DNA of 64,000 bases from Prevotella sp. 885 (GTDB lineage Bacteria; Bacteroidota; Bacteroidia; Bacteroidales; Bacteroidaceae). Positions 54,622-61,816 of the stretch are shown here, piece after piece. The stretch's first letter is position 1. Each line of letters starts with the position of its first letter. A program made the translations under genes and the position numbers. Under the pieces are notes generated by a model. It saw only the letters and a list, made by a program, of their open reading frames with translations. It searched no databases and had not been told where the DNA came from. The stretch spans positions 1 through 64,000 of the forward strand of contig NZ_NOVE01000008.1 in NCBI RefSeq assembly GCF_002265625.1. Direction: 5' to 3'.

Positions 54622-56127
54622 ATGAAGTATATAAAGTATTCATTGATTGCTGCATTGTGTTTCCTTATGACACAATGCACGGAGGAAGGCGACAAGACTT
54701 ATCCCCAGCAACCCGCTCCCCAGTGGAGCGTGGTGGCAGAGGATTTCGTCAGCGAAGTCCCGGCGTGGCAGGTGGCGGACAACGCCCCTGCCTCCGCCCC
54801 GGGGTGGAGAGCCGACTTCACTGGCAATGCCTCGGTGCCGTCGTGGACCGATCCTGACAAGAGCGTCTATCCTATGAGCATGACCGCCGTGGTGCGTCTC
54901 AGCCCCGTCCTCGAAACCCTTGCCGCCGACGGCGACATGATGGCAGCCTTCATTGACGGCGAGTGTCGCGGTGTGGCTAAGAAGGTGATGAACGACGGCG
55001 TGCGCCTCTTCTTCCTTCACGTCAAGGCACCGTCCAGCGAGAGCGGCGATGTGGAGTTCCGCTATTACAGTGCAGCTGCGAAGCGCGTCTACGTTTCCGT
55101 GGCATCAGACGTAAAGTATGAGGTGGACAAGATTTACGGCACAGCCGAGAATCCTGCTTTCCCCGACTTCGAGCAGTCAGGTCCCTTCCCCGTACCTACC
55201 AAGGCATGGGTGAAGGTGGACAAGGCACAGCTGCCGTTCACAGTAGCCGCTGGCGATGAGCTTCAGGCTTTCGTCGGCGACGAGTGTCGCGGCATCAAGC
55301 ACGTGGCAAGCGAGGCTGACATGACATATTTGTATGACGTCCTCGGTCGTGCAGAGGGCGAGCAGGTGACTTATCGCTATTACAGCGCGGAGAAGAAGCA
55401 GGTGTTCGTTTCCGAGCAGTCCTTCGTCATCGGCAAGCGCGGTTCGGTGGTTGGTTCTGAGGACCAGCCGCAGAATCTCACCTTCGTGCCGCAGGGCAGC
55501 ATGACCGCTTACCTCACCCTTGACGCCGTTACAGGCAGCTATGCCGACAAGAGCGGCGACAAGCTGGCGGCGTTCATCGGCAATGTCTGCGCCGGCATGG
55601 GCGAAGTAGTGGGCGAGCAGGACGGCAGACCCGTATATAAGATGGTGATAAATGGTGTCAGCTCACAGTCAGCGACCGTGGACATCCGCTATTACAGCCA
55701 TCGTAACAACTACGTGTTCACGGCACCTGCATGCCTCCTTTTTGCCGACGGAAAGGTGGAGGCTTCGCCAGAGCAGCCCTTCACCGTACCTCTCGTTGTC
55801 GAAGGCAAGCATCCTCTCAAGATGACGGCTTGCGTGGCATTGCCTCAGAACATTGTCCGTCAGGCAACGGCGGATGACGTGATGGCTGCTTTCGTGGGCA
55901 CTGAGTGTCGTGGCATGGCAAAGGCGGAGCAGGCAGAGAACGGCGAGTATGTCTTCCGCATGGAGATAAACGGCAGCATGGGGGCAGAGGAAGTAGTTAC
56001 GCTGAAGTATTATTCAGGTCGCAACAAGTACCTCTATCAGGCTGTCTCAGCCTTCACGTTTGCCAACGGCGAGAGCTATGGTACAGCGGGCGAGCCTCGC
56101 GTTCCTTATTTCGTCATTGTTGAATAA
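54622..56127 (+). CDS. Surface lipoprotein made of four ~105-residue repeats
   Basis: 501 residues. A signal peptide ends in lipobox LMTQC (Cys19; Gln at -1 is uncommon). The following TEEGD is acidic, like the lipoprotein export signal that places Bacteroidetes lipoproteins on the outer surface. After a linker, four copies of one module occupy ~86-183, 192-289, 293-392 and 400-499. Each has (M/L)xAF-(I/V)-G-x-x-C-(R/A)-G, then a strand ending in RYYS or KYYS and a conserved TAGEP/SEDQP-like end. A conserved Cys sits at 115, 222, 323 and 429. The same module occurs near residues 2735-2848 of the giant protein upstream, suggesting interaction or common origin. No known function. Confidence 0.82.
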   Translation: MKYIKYSLIAALCFLMTQCTEEGDKTYPQQPAPQWSVVAEDFVSEVPAWQVADNAPASAPGWRADFTGNASVPSWTDPDKSVYPMSMTAVVRLSPVLETLAADGDMMAAFIDGECRGVAKKVMNDGVRLFFLHVKAPSSESGDVEFRYYSAAAKRVYVSVASDVKYEVDKIYGTAENPAFPDFEQSGPFPVPTKAWVKVDKAQLPFTVAAGDELQAFVGDECRGIKHVASEADMTYLYDVLGRAEGEQVTYRYYSAEKKQVFVSEQSFVIGKRGSVVGSEDQPQNLTFVPQGSMTAYLTLDAVTGSYADKSGDKLAAFIGNVCAGMGEVVGEQDGRPVYKMVINGVSSQSATVDIRYYSHRNNYVFTAPACLLFADGKVEASPEQPFTVPLVVEGKHPLKMTACVALPQNIVRQATADDVMAAFVGTECRGMAKAEQAENGEYVFRMEINGSMGAEEVVTLKYYSGRNKYLYQAVSAFTFANGESYGTAGEPRVPYFVIVE

Positions 56128-56151
56128 GCTTAAAACACCTATCTGTATATT

Positions 56152-57297
56152 ATGAATAAGAAAAAGATAATAAGCTTGGTGCTGGGTTGTATGTCATTGC
56201 TCCCGGCTTCAGCACAGAACGGATGGTTTGTGGATGTGGGTGGAGGCGTGCAGACAATCTTCTCGAGCGATGCCAGCAAGCTGGATTTCGGCAAGCGCCT
56301 CACTCCGTCATACACCATTGGCGTGGGCAAGTGGATAACTCCCGCTTATGCCCTTCGCCTACAGATTGGCGGGTATTCGCTTAACGGCATGTCCACATCG
56401 GAAGGACTCTATCTGCGCGACCCTCAGACCAACGGTTCCGTATATGGTCCTCACGACCCTGTAATAGATAATGTGACGGTCCGCCCTGACGGCACCTATC
56501 GTCATTATCTGCGTTACGTCAACGCTCATGCCGACTTCATGGTGAGCCTCTCGCGTCTGCTCTTCCGCAGTCAGGGCAGGTTTGACGTGCTTCCGGCTGT
56601 GGGTTTGGGCTATGCCCGTAGCTTCGCTTATCGCGGCACGGCGGGCACCAACTCGCTGACAACCAACTTCTCCGTTACTGCCAAGTACCGTGTGCTGAAG
56701 TGCATGGATGTCAACCTTGAGATTGGTTCGGCTCTCATGCCCGACCATTTCGACGGTCGCATCACGGGCAAGAAGTATGAGCCGACGTTGGGTGCAACGC
56801 TCGGACTCACTTATCGCTTCAATGCTTCCAAGCCTTGCGCCAAGAAGGAAAGCAGTCGTAAGCGCCGCCGTGAAGCCGTGGTCGACACGGTGTATATGGT
56901 GGAGAGGGTAGTGGAGCGTCCCGTCTTTAAGGATCGCATCGTGGAGAAACCGGTGGTGAAGAAGCTGGATGCGTTCCGTCTCGCCTCCATCAGCTTTGCT
57001 TATGCCTCAGCCAAGCCGGCGAAGAAGCAGGACATCGCGTTTGAGAACATCGTCAATTATCTCAAGCAGAATCCTTCAGCCCGCATTCGTCTGGACGGTT
57101 ATGGTGACAAGGCTACGGGTAGTGAGCGCACCAATCTGATGCTTTCCATCCGCCGCACCGACAGCGTACGAAACATCCTCATAGAGCGTTACGGCATCGC
57201 TCCGTCACGCATCGACGCACAGGGCATAGGTTGCAATGCGCAGCCATACGAGGAGAACAATCTCAACCGAGTAGTGATAGTGACAGCACTGCCCTAA
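56152..57297 (+). CDS. OmpA-family outer membrane protein
   Basis: 381 residues. Signal peptide 1-21 (ends PASAQ). Residues ~22-225 are beta-strand rich, fitting an outer-membrane barrel (FVDVGGGVQTIFSSD, YTIGVGKW, LGLTYRF). A Lys/Arg/Val linker (VVERPVFKDRIVEKPVVKK) leads to an OmpA-like peptidoglycan-binding domain (~275-381), with ARIRLDGYGDKATGSERTNL and NLRR-type SIRRTDSVRN. It probably anchors the complex made by the two upstream surface proteins to the cell wall. A terminator closes the operon at 57307-57346. Confidence 0.85.
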   Translation: MNKKKIISLVLGCMSLLPASAQNGWFVDVGGGVQTIFSSDASKLDFGKRLTPSYTIGVGKWITPAYALRLQIGGYSLNGMSTSEGLYLRDPQTNGSVYGPHDPVIDNVTVRPDGTYRHYLRYVNAHADFMVSLSRLLFRSQGRFDVLPAVGLGYARSFAYRGTAGTNSLTTNFSVTAKYRVLKCMDVNLEIGSALMPDHFDGRITGKKYEPTLGATLGLTYRFNASKPCAKKESSRKRRREAVVDTVYMVERVVERPVFKDRIVEKPVVKKLDAFRLASISFAYASAKPAKKQDIAFENIVNYLKQNPSARIRLDGYGDKATGSERTNLMLSIRRTDSVRNILIERYGIAPSRIDAQGIGCNAQPYEENNLNRVVIVTALP

Positions 57298-57306
57298 TAA
57301 ATGCAT

Positions 57307-57346
57307 ACAGCTCGTGCCGAGTAAGTCCGGCACGAGCTGTTTTGTT
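57307..57346 (+). terminator. Terminator of the surface-protein operon
   Basis: ACAGCTCGTGCCG and CGGCACGAGCTGT, 13-bp perfect arms with an 8-base loop, followed by TTTTG. Confidence 0.88.
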
Positions 57347-57386
57347 AGTGTTCTGTCTTGATTCTCTTTTGTTTTTATCTATTCTT

Positions 57387-57418
57387 TACCCTTTCCCCGA
57401 TTTTTTGCAGTAACTTTG
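57387..57418 (+). promoter_or_regulatory. Promoter of the transglutaminase-like lipoprotein gene
   Basis: TACCCTTTCCCCGATTTTTT leads into TAACTTTG (57411-57418), nearly identical to 42458-42488 upstream of the ECF sigma gene, with one base more spacing. No TTG -33 element. Confidence 0.65.
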
Positions 57419-57459
57419 TACAGCAAATAATTGATCCAAATATACTTAAGAAAAAATCT

Positions 57460-58656
57460 ATGAAAATTAAGAGTTTTGTTGTGCTCTTGGCTTTGGGCTT
57501 GTCTGCATGTTCAGGAGGCAAGTATGCCGGAGTGCCAAAGGAGTATCATGAGTTGCTGAATCAGACTATGGTTACAGCTGGTGATAATGCAAAGGAATTG
57601 ACGAAGGCATTAAAGAAAGCTCCTGCCGACCAGAAGGAGGGTGTGGCTTTCCTGATTTCCTACATGCCAGAAAGAGATGCCAAGACGTTGACCGCTGATT
57701 TTCTGTTGGAGAACGTGTCGTATGCTTATAAGGCAAGAGCAGAGTTTCCCTGGGCAAAAGAGGTGCCTAACGATATATTTTTGAACGACGTGGTGGCTTA
57801 TGTAAATCTGAACGAAAACCGTGAAAACTGGCGTAAGGATTTCTATGAGCGCTTCCGCAAATACGTGGTTTCTTGCAAGACGATGCGCGAGGCTATCGAT
57901 TCTGTCAACAAGAACGTGCGTGACGAACTTATGGTTGACTACAACACAAAGCGCGAGAAGCCAGACCAGGCTCCTTACGAGTCTATGCGTCAGCACATGG
58001 CTTCTTGCTCAGGTCTTTCCATCTTGCTAACCGATGCGTTCCGTGCTGTAGGTATACCTTCGCGTGTGGCAGGCACTCCGGCTTGGCATGATGACCGTGG
58101 CAATCATAACTGGAACGAAGTCTGGGTGGACGGCAAGTGGCGCTTTACGGAGTATTATCCTTCGGAAGACCTGGATAAGTCATGGTTCCTTACCGATGCT
58201 GGTAAGGCTGTCAAAGAGGATTTGCGAAAGGCTATATATGCGGCTTCCTTCAAACCGGCTGACTCTTACTTCCCTTTGGTTTGGGACGAGAACATCCGTT
58301 ATGTCCATGCCGAGAACGTAACCGACCGTTATACAAGCCTATACAGAGCAGAGCTGTCTGCCGTTCCTGATGATGGCAGTCATGTTGCGTTGCGAGTGAT
58401 GGTGTTTAAGGACAAGGATCATGCTGAGGCTTCAGGCGACCGTGTAGCCACTAACTTGGACGTATTCAAGGGCGATAAGCAGATTTACGGTGGTCGTAGT
58501 ACAGGCGCAACACAGGATATGAATGATGTGCTCACTTTCAAGGTGGAAAAGAATCAGGTGTATACCATTAAGTTCATGAATGGTAATGGCGTGATGGAAA
58601 CACAAAACGTGGAAGTGGGAGACCAGACAACAACTTTGAAGTTGTATATGAAGTAA
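57460..58656 (+). CDS. Transglutaminase-like lipoprotein
   Basis: 398 residues from ATG 57460 (the promoter at 57387-57418 excludes the longer in-frame start at 57358). Lipobox LSAC, Cys17. A helical region (~25-150) precedes a transglutaminase/protease-like core with Cys183 (HMASCSGLS), His216 (GNHNWNEVWVDGKW) and an acidic third residue in TEYYPSEDLD. A C-terminal beta domain (~310-398) follows. Such proteins cleave or cross-link peptide or cell-wall material; the substrate is unknown. The gene is monocistronic, ended by a perfect 28-bp-arm terminator. Confidence 0.82.
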   Translation: MKIKSFVVLLALGLSACSGGKYAGVPKEYHELLNQTMVTAGDNAKELTKALKKAPADQKEGVAFLISYMPERDAKTLTADFLLENVSYAYKARAEFPWAKEVPNDIFLNDVVAYVNLNENRENWRKDFYERFRKYVVSCKTMREAIDSVNKNVRDELMVDYNTKREKPDQAPYESMRQHMASCSGLSILLTDAFRAVGIPSRVAGTPAWHDDRGNHNWNEVWVDGKWRFTEYYPSEDLDKSWFLTDAGKAVKEDLRKAIYAASFKPADSYFPLVWDENIRYVHAENVTDRYTSLYRAELSAVPDDGSHVALRVMVFKDKDHAEASGDRVATNLDVFKGDKQIYGGRSTGATQDMNDVLTFKVEKNQVYTIKFMNGNGVMETQNVEVGDQTTTLKLYMK

Positions 58657-58663
58657 ACTTAGA

Positions 58664-58725
58664 AGAAAAGGCAAACTGCAGTGGTGCGGGCAAGAATGCC
58701 CGCACCACTGCAGTTTGCCTTTTCT
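58664..58725. terminator. Bidirectional terminator between the lipoprotein gene and mnmA
   Basis: Perfect 28-bp arms (58664-58691 and 58698-58725) with a 6-base loop between convergent genes; A- and T-rich outer ends serve both strands. Confidence 0.88.
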
Positions 58726-58756
58726 CTCTATTTCTTTAGTTTTTACACACTCTCAC

Positions 58757-59863
58757 TTAAATCGTTATCTCGCCTGATCCGTAGCAGCGGTGATGTTCCT
58801 CGTCGTACACCACGCAGAACTGGCCCGGCGCCACGCCTTGGATAAGTTCGTCGGCGTGAACTATGAAGCTGCCTTCCGAGGTGCGTTCCAAGGTGGCTGG
58901 ATGGTATTCGGGGGTGTGGCGTATCTTGAAGCGCACTCGAGCCGATGTGCCTGGAGCGCCCCAAGGGTCGAGTGTGAGGAAATGGAAGTCGTGGATGGGG
59001 AAGTCCTTCTTGTATGCTGTGCGCGGTTCGAAGCCCTTGCTCACGTACAGCACGTTGGCAGCCACGTCCTTCTTCACGACATACCATGGTCCGCCGCCGA
59101 AGCCGAGTCCGTGTCGCTGTCCGATGGTGTGAAACCACAGGCCACGGTGCTTGCCTATCAGTTTGCCCGTCTCCAATTCGAGCACTTCGCCGGGAGCCTC
59201 GCCGAGATATCGTCTGATGTAGTCGTTATAGTTGATCTTGCCGAGGAAGCAGATGCCCTGCGAGTCCTTTCGCTTGGCGTTGATGAGGTGTTCGCGTTCG
59301 GCTATCTCCCTTACCTCACCCTTCTGGTAATGTCCGATGGGGAAGAGCGCCTTGCGGAGCTGCCAGTCATAAATCTGTGCAAGGAAGTCGGTCTGGTCCT
59401 TTACGGGGTCGGGGCTTGTGACGAGCCACTTGCGTCCCTCCTCGTCCTCCTCCGTCTGGGCGTAATGCCCAGTGGCAATGAGGTCGTAATCCTTTCCGCG
59501 CTTCTCGTGGAATGCGCCGAACTTAATCAGTCGGTTGCACATAACGTCCGGATTGGGCGTAAATCCCGCGCGTACCTTATCCATAGTGTAGCGCGTCACC
59601 TGGTCCCAATATTCCTTGTGGCAGTCCACCACCTCCAGCTTACATTCGAAGCGACGTGCCACAGCAGTAGCCATCTCGAGGTCCTCCTCGCTGGTGCAGT
59701 CCCATTCCTCCTCCTGTTCAGGTCCGATTTTTATATAGAAGCAGTCGGGGTGAAGTCCTCGCTGCGCCAGTTCGTAAACCACGACGGAGCTGTCCACGCC
59801 GCCCGAGAGCAGCACGGCAATACGCTTGTCCGTCAAGTCCGTGTTCAAGTAAGTTTTGTTCAT
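58757..59863 (-). CDS. mnmA: tRNA-specific 2-thiouridylase MnmA
   Basis: 368 residues, standard length. Adds sulfur to U34 of tRNA-Lys, -Glu and -Gln, activating the base with ATP and taking sulfur from a relay. The PP-loop LLSGGVDSS lies at 18-26. The catalytic cysteines are Cys109 (NPDVMCN) and Cys205 (SQGICFLG). The -7 box TAAGTTTG at 59869-59876 is so close to the ATG that the transcript may be leaderless. Confidence 0.94.
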   Translation of the reverse strand: MNKTYLNTDLTDKRIAVLLSGGVDSSVVVYELAQRGLHPDCFYIKIGPEQEEEWDCTSEEDLEMATAVARRFECKLEVVDCHKEYWDQVTRYTMDKVRAGFTPNPDVMCNRLIKFGAFHEKRGKDYDLIATGHYAQTEEDEEGRKWLVTSPDPVKDQTDFLAQIYDWQLRKALFPIGHYQKGEVREIAEREHLINAKRKDSQGICFLGKINYNDYIRRYLGEAPGEVLELETGKLIGKHRGLWFHTIGQRHGLGFGGGPWYVVKKDVAANVLYVSKGFEPRTAYKKDFPIHDFHFLTLDPWGAPGTSARVRFKIRHTPEYHPATLERTSEGSFIVHADELIQGVAPGQFCVVYDEEHHRCYGSGEITI

Positions 59864-59868
59864 ATCGG

Positions 59869-59876
59869 CAAACTTA
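59869..59876 (-). promoter_or_regulatory. -7 box of mnmA, possibly giving a leaderless mRNA
   Basis: TAAGTTTG on the minus strand ends 6 bases before the mnmA ATG (59863). A TTG (59900-59902) lies 23 bases upstream, slightly far. If the start point is at the usual distance, transcription begins at or next to the A of ATG. Confidence 0.55.
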
Positions 59877-59984
59877 CAGAAAAATATTAGAAAAACCTAC
59901 AATACTCCCTCATTTTTTTAGGTTTTGTTTTGCAATTCTCTTACAAAACCGCTACTATTGTTACATTATTCAATTTTCAATGTT

Positions 59985-60155
59985 GCCTCACTTCGTTCGA
60001 TGTGAGCATTCATATCGTTCGATACACACATTCATATCGTTCGATATACACATTCACATCGTTCGGTATGAACATGTGTATCGAACGGTGTGAGGTCACT
60101 AAAGTGGCGGTTTCGGATAACTAAAGTGGCGGTATGAGGTCGCTAAAGTGACGAG
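59985..60155. repeat. 22-bp-period array of two palindrome types (array C)
   Basis: Units containing the dyad TATCGTTCGATA (or ATCGTTCG variants) start at 60007, 60029 and 60051, exactly 22 bp apart, preceded by a diverged unit (CTCACTTCGTTCGATGTGAG) and followed by an inverted one (TGTATCGAACGGTGTGAGG). The period continues with CTAAAGTGGCGG at 60099 and 60121 and CTAAAGTGACG at 60143, whose AAAGTGGCG core is the one of arrays A and B. The remaining gene-free bases (59877-59984, 60156-60294) show nothing I can name. Confidence 0.75.
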
Positions 60156-60294
60156 TGTCATTTGCAAACGGCAATCTATATGTCGCTTTTGCTGTCAAAA
60201 TGGCAGACTTTTGTGTTTTTCTCGATTTTATGTTACGATTCATTGACGAATATCAATAAATGTTATGACAAAGCTAAAATAATTGTTCTTTTGC

Positions 60295-60325
60295 TTGTGT
60301 GCGAACACAAAAGGTACTACCTTTG
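60295..60325 (+). promoter_or_regulatory. Promoter of the tiny-peptide operon
   Basis: TTG (60295-60297) and TACCTTTG (60318-60325) are 20 bases apart. The leader of about 67 bases can form a small stem AGCTCC/GGGGCT. Confidence 0.75.
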
Positions 60326-60398
60326 CAGTGTAATCAAAGAAAGAGCTCCAGTAGGGGCTTGAGAAGATAAGATACATAAAAAAGAAAGGATAACAATT

Positions 60399-60485
60399 AT
60401 GATTATTGTATTAGTAGTAGCCGCTTGCTGCTTGGCAGTAGTTGAGGCTGTAGAGGTAAGTAACAAGGTGAACTTCATGAAGTAA
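60399..60485 (+). CDS. Tiny membrane peptide, 28 residues (first paralogue)
   Basis: A 28-codon frame beginning MIIVLVVAACCLAVV, a hydrophobic helix of about 18 residues, then a charged/polar tail with NK and a final MK. A purine-rich stretch GAAAGGATAA precedes the ATG. It is bracketed by a good promoter and a terminator and aligns with the second peptide 170 bases downstream (M-II-L-V-AC pattern, final K), which makes chance unlikely. After the TAA the same frame continues for 14 codons to a TAG. Function unknown; candidates are membrane-protein regulator, toxin-like peptide or stress peptide. Confidence 0.65.
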   Translation: MIIVLVVAACCLAVVEAVEVSNKVNFMK

Positions 60486-60568
60486 GCCGTCGCAAGACAC
60501 GAGGCTAAATGGAATGAAGAACACAAGTAGGAGAACACAACATTAATATAAGGAAAGGAAAAAAGATT

Positions 60569-60658
60569 ATGATGATTATCGGACTTATGGTATTGGCTTG
60601 CGTAGCATCCATCGCACAGGCTTTCATTGTTAACGACAAAATGTACCAGACAAAGTAA
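60569..60658 (+). CDS. Tiny membrane peptide, 29 residues (second paralogue)
   Basis: A 29-codon frame beginning MMIIGLMVLACVASIAQ, one hydrophobic helix and a polar tail with NDK and a terminal TK. The leader GAAAGGAAAA resembles that of the first peptide. With one gap about 11 of 28 positions are identical to the first peptide (II, L, V, AC, A, V, K...K). Same strand, same transcript, followed by the terminator at 60687-60738. No known family recognised. Confidence 0.65.
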   Translation: MMIIGLMVLACVASIAQAFIVNDKMYQTK

Positions 60659-60686
60659 CGAATAATACGATACATATATATATATG

Positions 60687-60738
60687 AGGCGGCTGTAGGC
60701 TATCTCCCGTACGGAGAGCGTCTGCAGCCGCTTTTTTG
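60687..60738 (+). terminator. Terminator of the tiny-peptide operon
   Basis: GCGGCTG-AG and CT-GCAGCCGC arms, an inner CTCCCGTACGGAGAG stem, and a T6 tail. Confidence 0.85.
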
Positions 60739-60800
60739 TTCTCTTTTTCACTATTTATCATCCTTTTTAGTAATCGTTATTTATTTACAACATACCTTTT

Positions 60801-60831
60801 TTTGCGCATTAGATATAATAACGTAACTTTG
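60801..60831 (+). promoter_or_regulatory. Promoter of the coiled-coil/TolC/HlyD group
   Basis: TTTG (60801-60804) and TAACTTTG (60824-60831), 19 bases apart, 48 bases before the ATG. Confidence 0.7.
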
Positions 60832-60879
60832 CAAACTGTTTAAACTATTTATTAAAAAATTGATATATCAATAAAAACT

Positions 60880-61761
60880 ATGGAAAAGAAAAAGCTCATT
60901 ACTGGGATAGTAACGGGAATCGTAGGACTTGCCCTTGTCGGTACTGTGGCATATCTCTACGTTAATCTCGACAATCAGAAGAAGGAAAACAAGGCTATGC
61001 AGGAACTCGCCGAACTCGACAAGAAGGAGATGGAGAACGAGTACCAGCAGTTTGCCACGCAATATAGCGAGATGAAGACGCAGATCAGCAACGACTCTAT
61101 CATCGCACAGCTTACCGCTGAGCAGGAGAAGACAGAGCGTCTGCTCAAGGAACTGAAGGACACAAAGTCGAACGACGCACGTGAGATAGCCCGTCTGAAA
61201 AGGGAGCTTGCCACCGTACGTGCCGTCCTCCGCAGCTACGTCATCGAGATTGACTCGCTCAACCGTCTCAATCAGAACCTTACGGCTGAGAACTCACGCA
61301 TCAAGGGACAGTATAACGAGGCTACACGCCAGATTGAGGGCCTTAACTCCGAGCGTGCTTCGCTGTCTGAGAAGGTGGCCATCGCCGCACAGCTGGACGC
61401 TACGGGCATCTCCATGCAGCTGAAGAACAAGAAGGGAAAGAAGACGGACAAGACATCTAAGTGTAAGACCGTGCAGGTGAACTTCACCATTGCCAAGAAC
61501 GTGACAGCTTCTAACGGCACCAAGACATTCTACGTGCGCATTACCTCACCTTCGGGCACGACGCTCGGTGGAGGCGGAACATTCAACTATCAGAACCGCT
61601 CGCTGGAGGCCACTATGCGTAAGGCTGTGGAGTATGACGGACGTGAGACCACCATCTCTACATTCTGGAACGTATCACAGTCGCTCATGGCTGGCACATA
61701 TCAGGTGAGCGTATTTGCCGACGGCAATATGATAGGTTCGCGCAGTTTCTCCTTCAAGTAA
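60880..61761 (+). CDS. Membrane-anchored coiled-coil protein of unknown function
   Basis: 293 residues. A short basic start and one membrane helix (~7-27) precede a long coiled coil (~30-185, Glu/Lys/Gln rich with heptads). The C-terminal ~95 residues are a beta-rich domain (VQVNFTIAKNVTASNGTKTF, GTLGGGGTFNY, YQVSVFADGNMIGS). No catalytic motif. The topology suggests an inner-membrane anchor with the coiled coil and the beta domain in the periplasm. It lies 55 bases ahead of a TolC-family gene without an obvious terminator between, so a role next to the export system is possible but unproven. Confidence 0.7.
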   Translation: MEKKKLITGIVTGIVGLALVGTVAYLYVNLDNQKKENKAMQELAELDKKEMENEYQQFATQYSEMKTQISNDSIIAQLTAEQEKTERLLKELKDTKSNDAREIARLKRELATVRAVLRSYVIEIDSLNRLNQNLTAENSRIKGQYNEATRQIEGLNSERASLSEKVAIAAQLDATGISMQLKNKKGKKTDKTSKCKTVQVNFTIAKNVTASNGTKTFYVRITSPSGTTLGGGGTFNYQNRSLEATMRKAVEYDGRETTISTFWNVSQSLMAGTYQVSVFADGNMIGSRSFSFK

Positions 61762-61816
61762 GGGAAAAGATGTCCTTCTGGAAAGGACAATGATATAAAC
61801 ACACAGTAATTTTTAG

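Noticed and set aside
58664..58725. Long palindrome as a mobile or recombination site
   Set aside because: Its place between convergent genes with A/T-rich outer ends is fully explained by a bidirectional terminator.
59930..60362. Open frames of 64 and 66 codons between mnmA and the tiny peptides
   Set aside because: The first is made of the 22-bp repeats, and the second runs across the tiny-peptide promoter; neither has a plausible composition.
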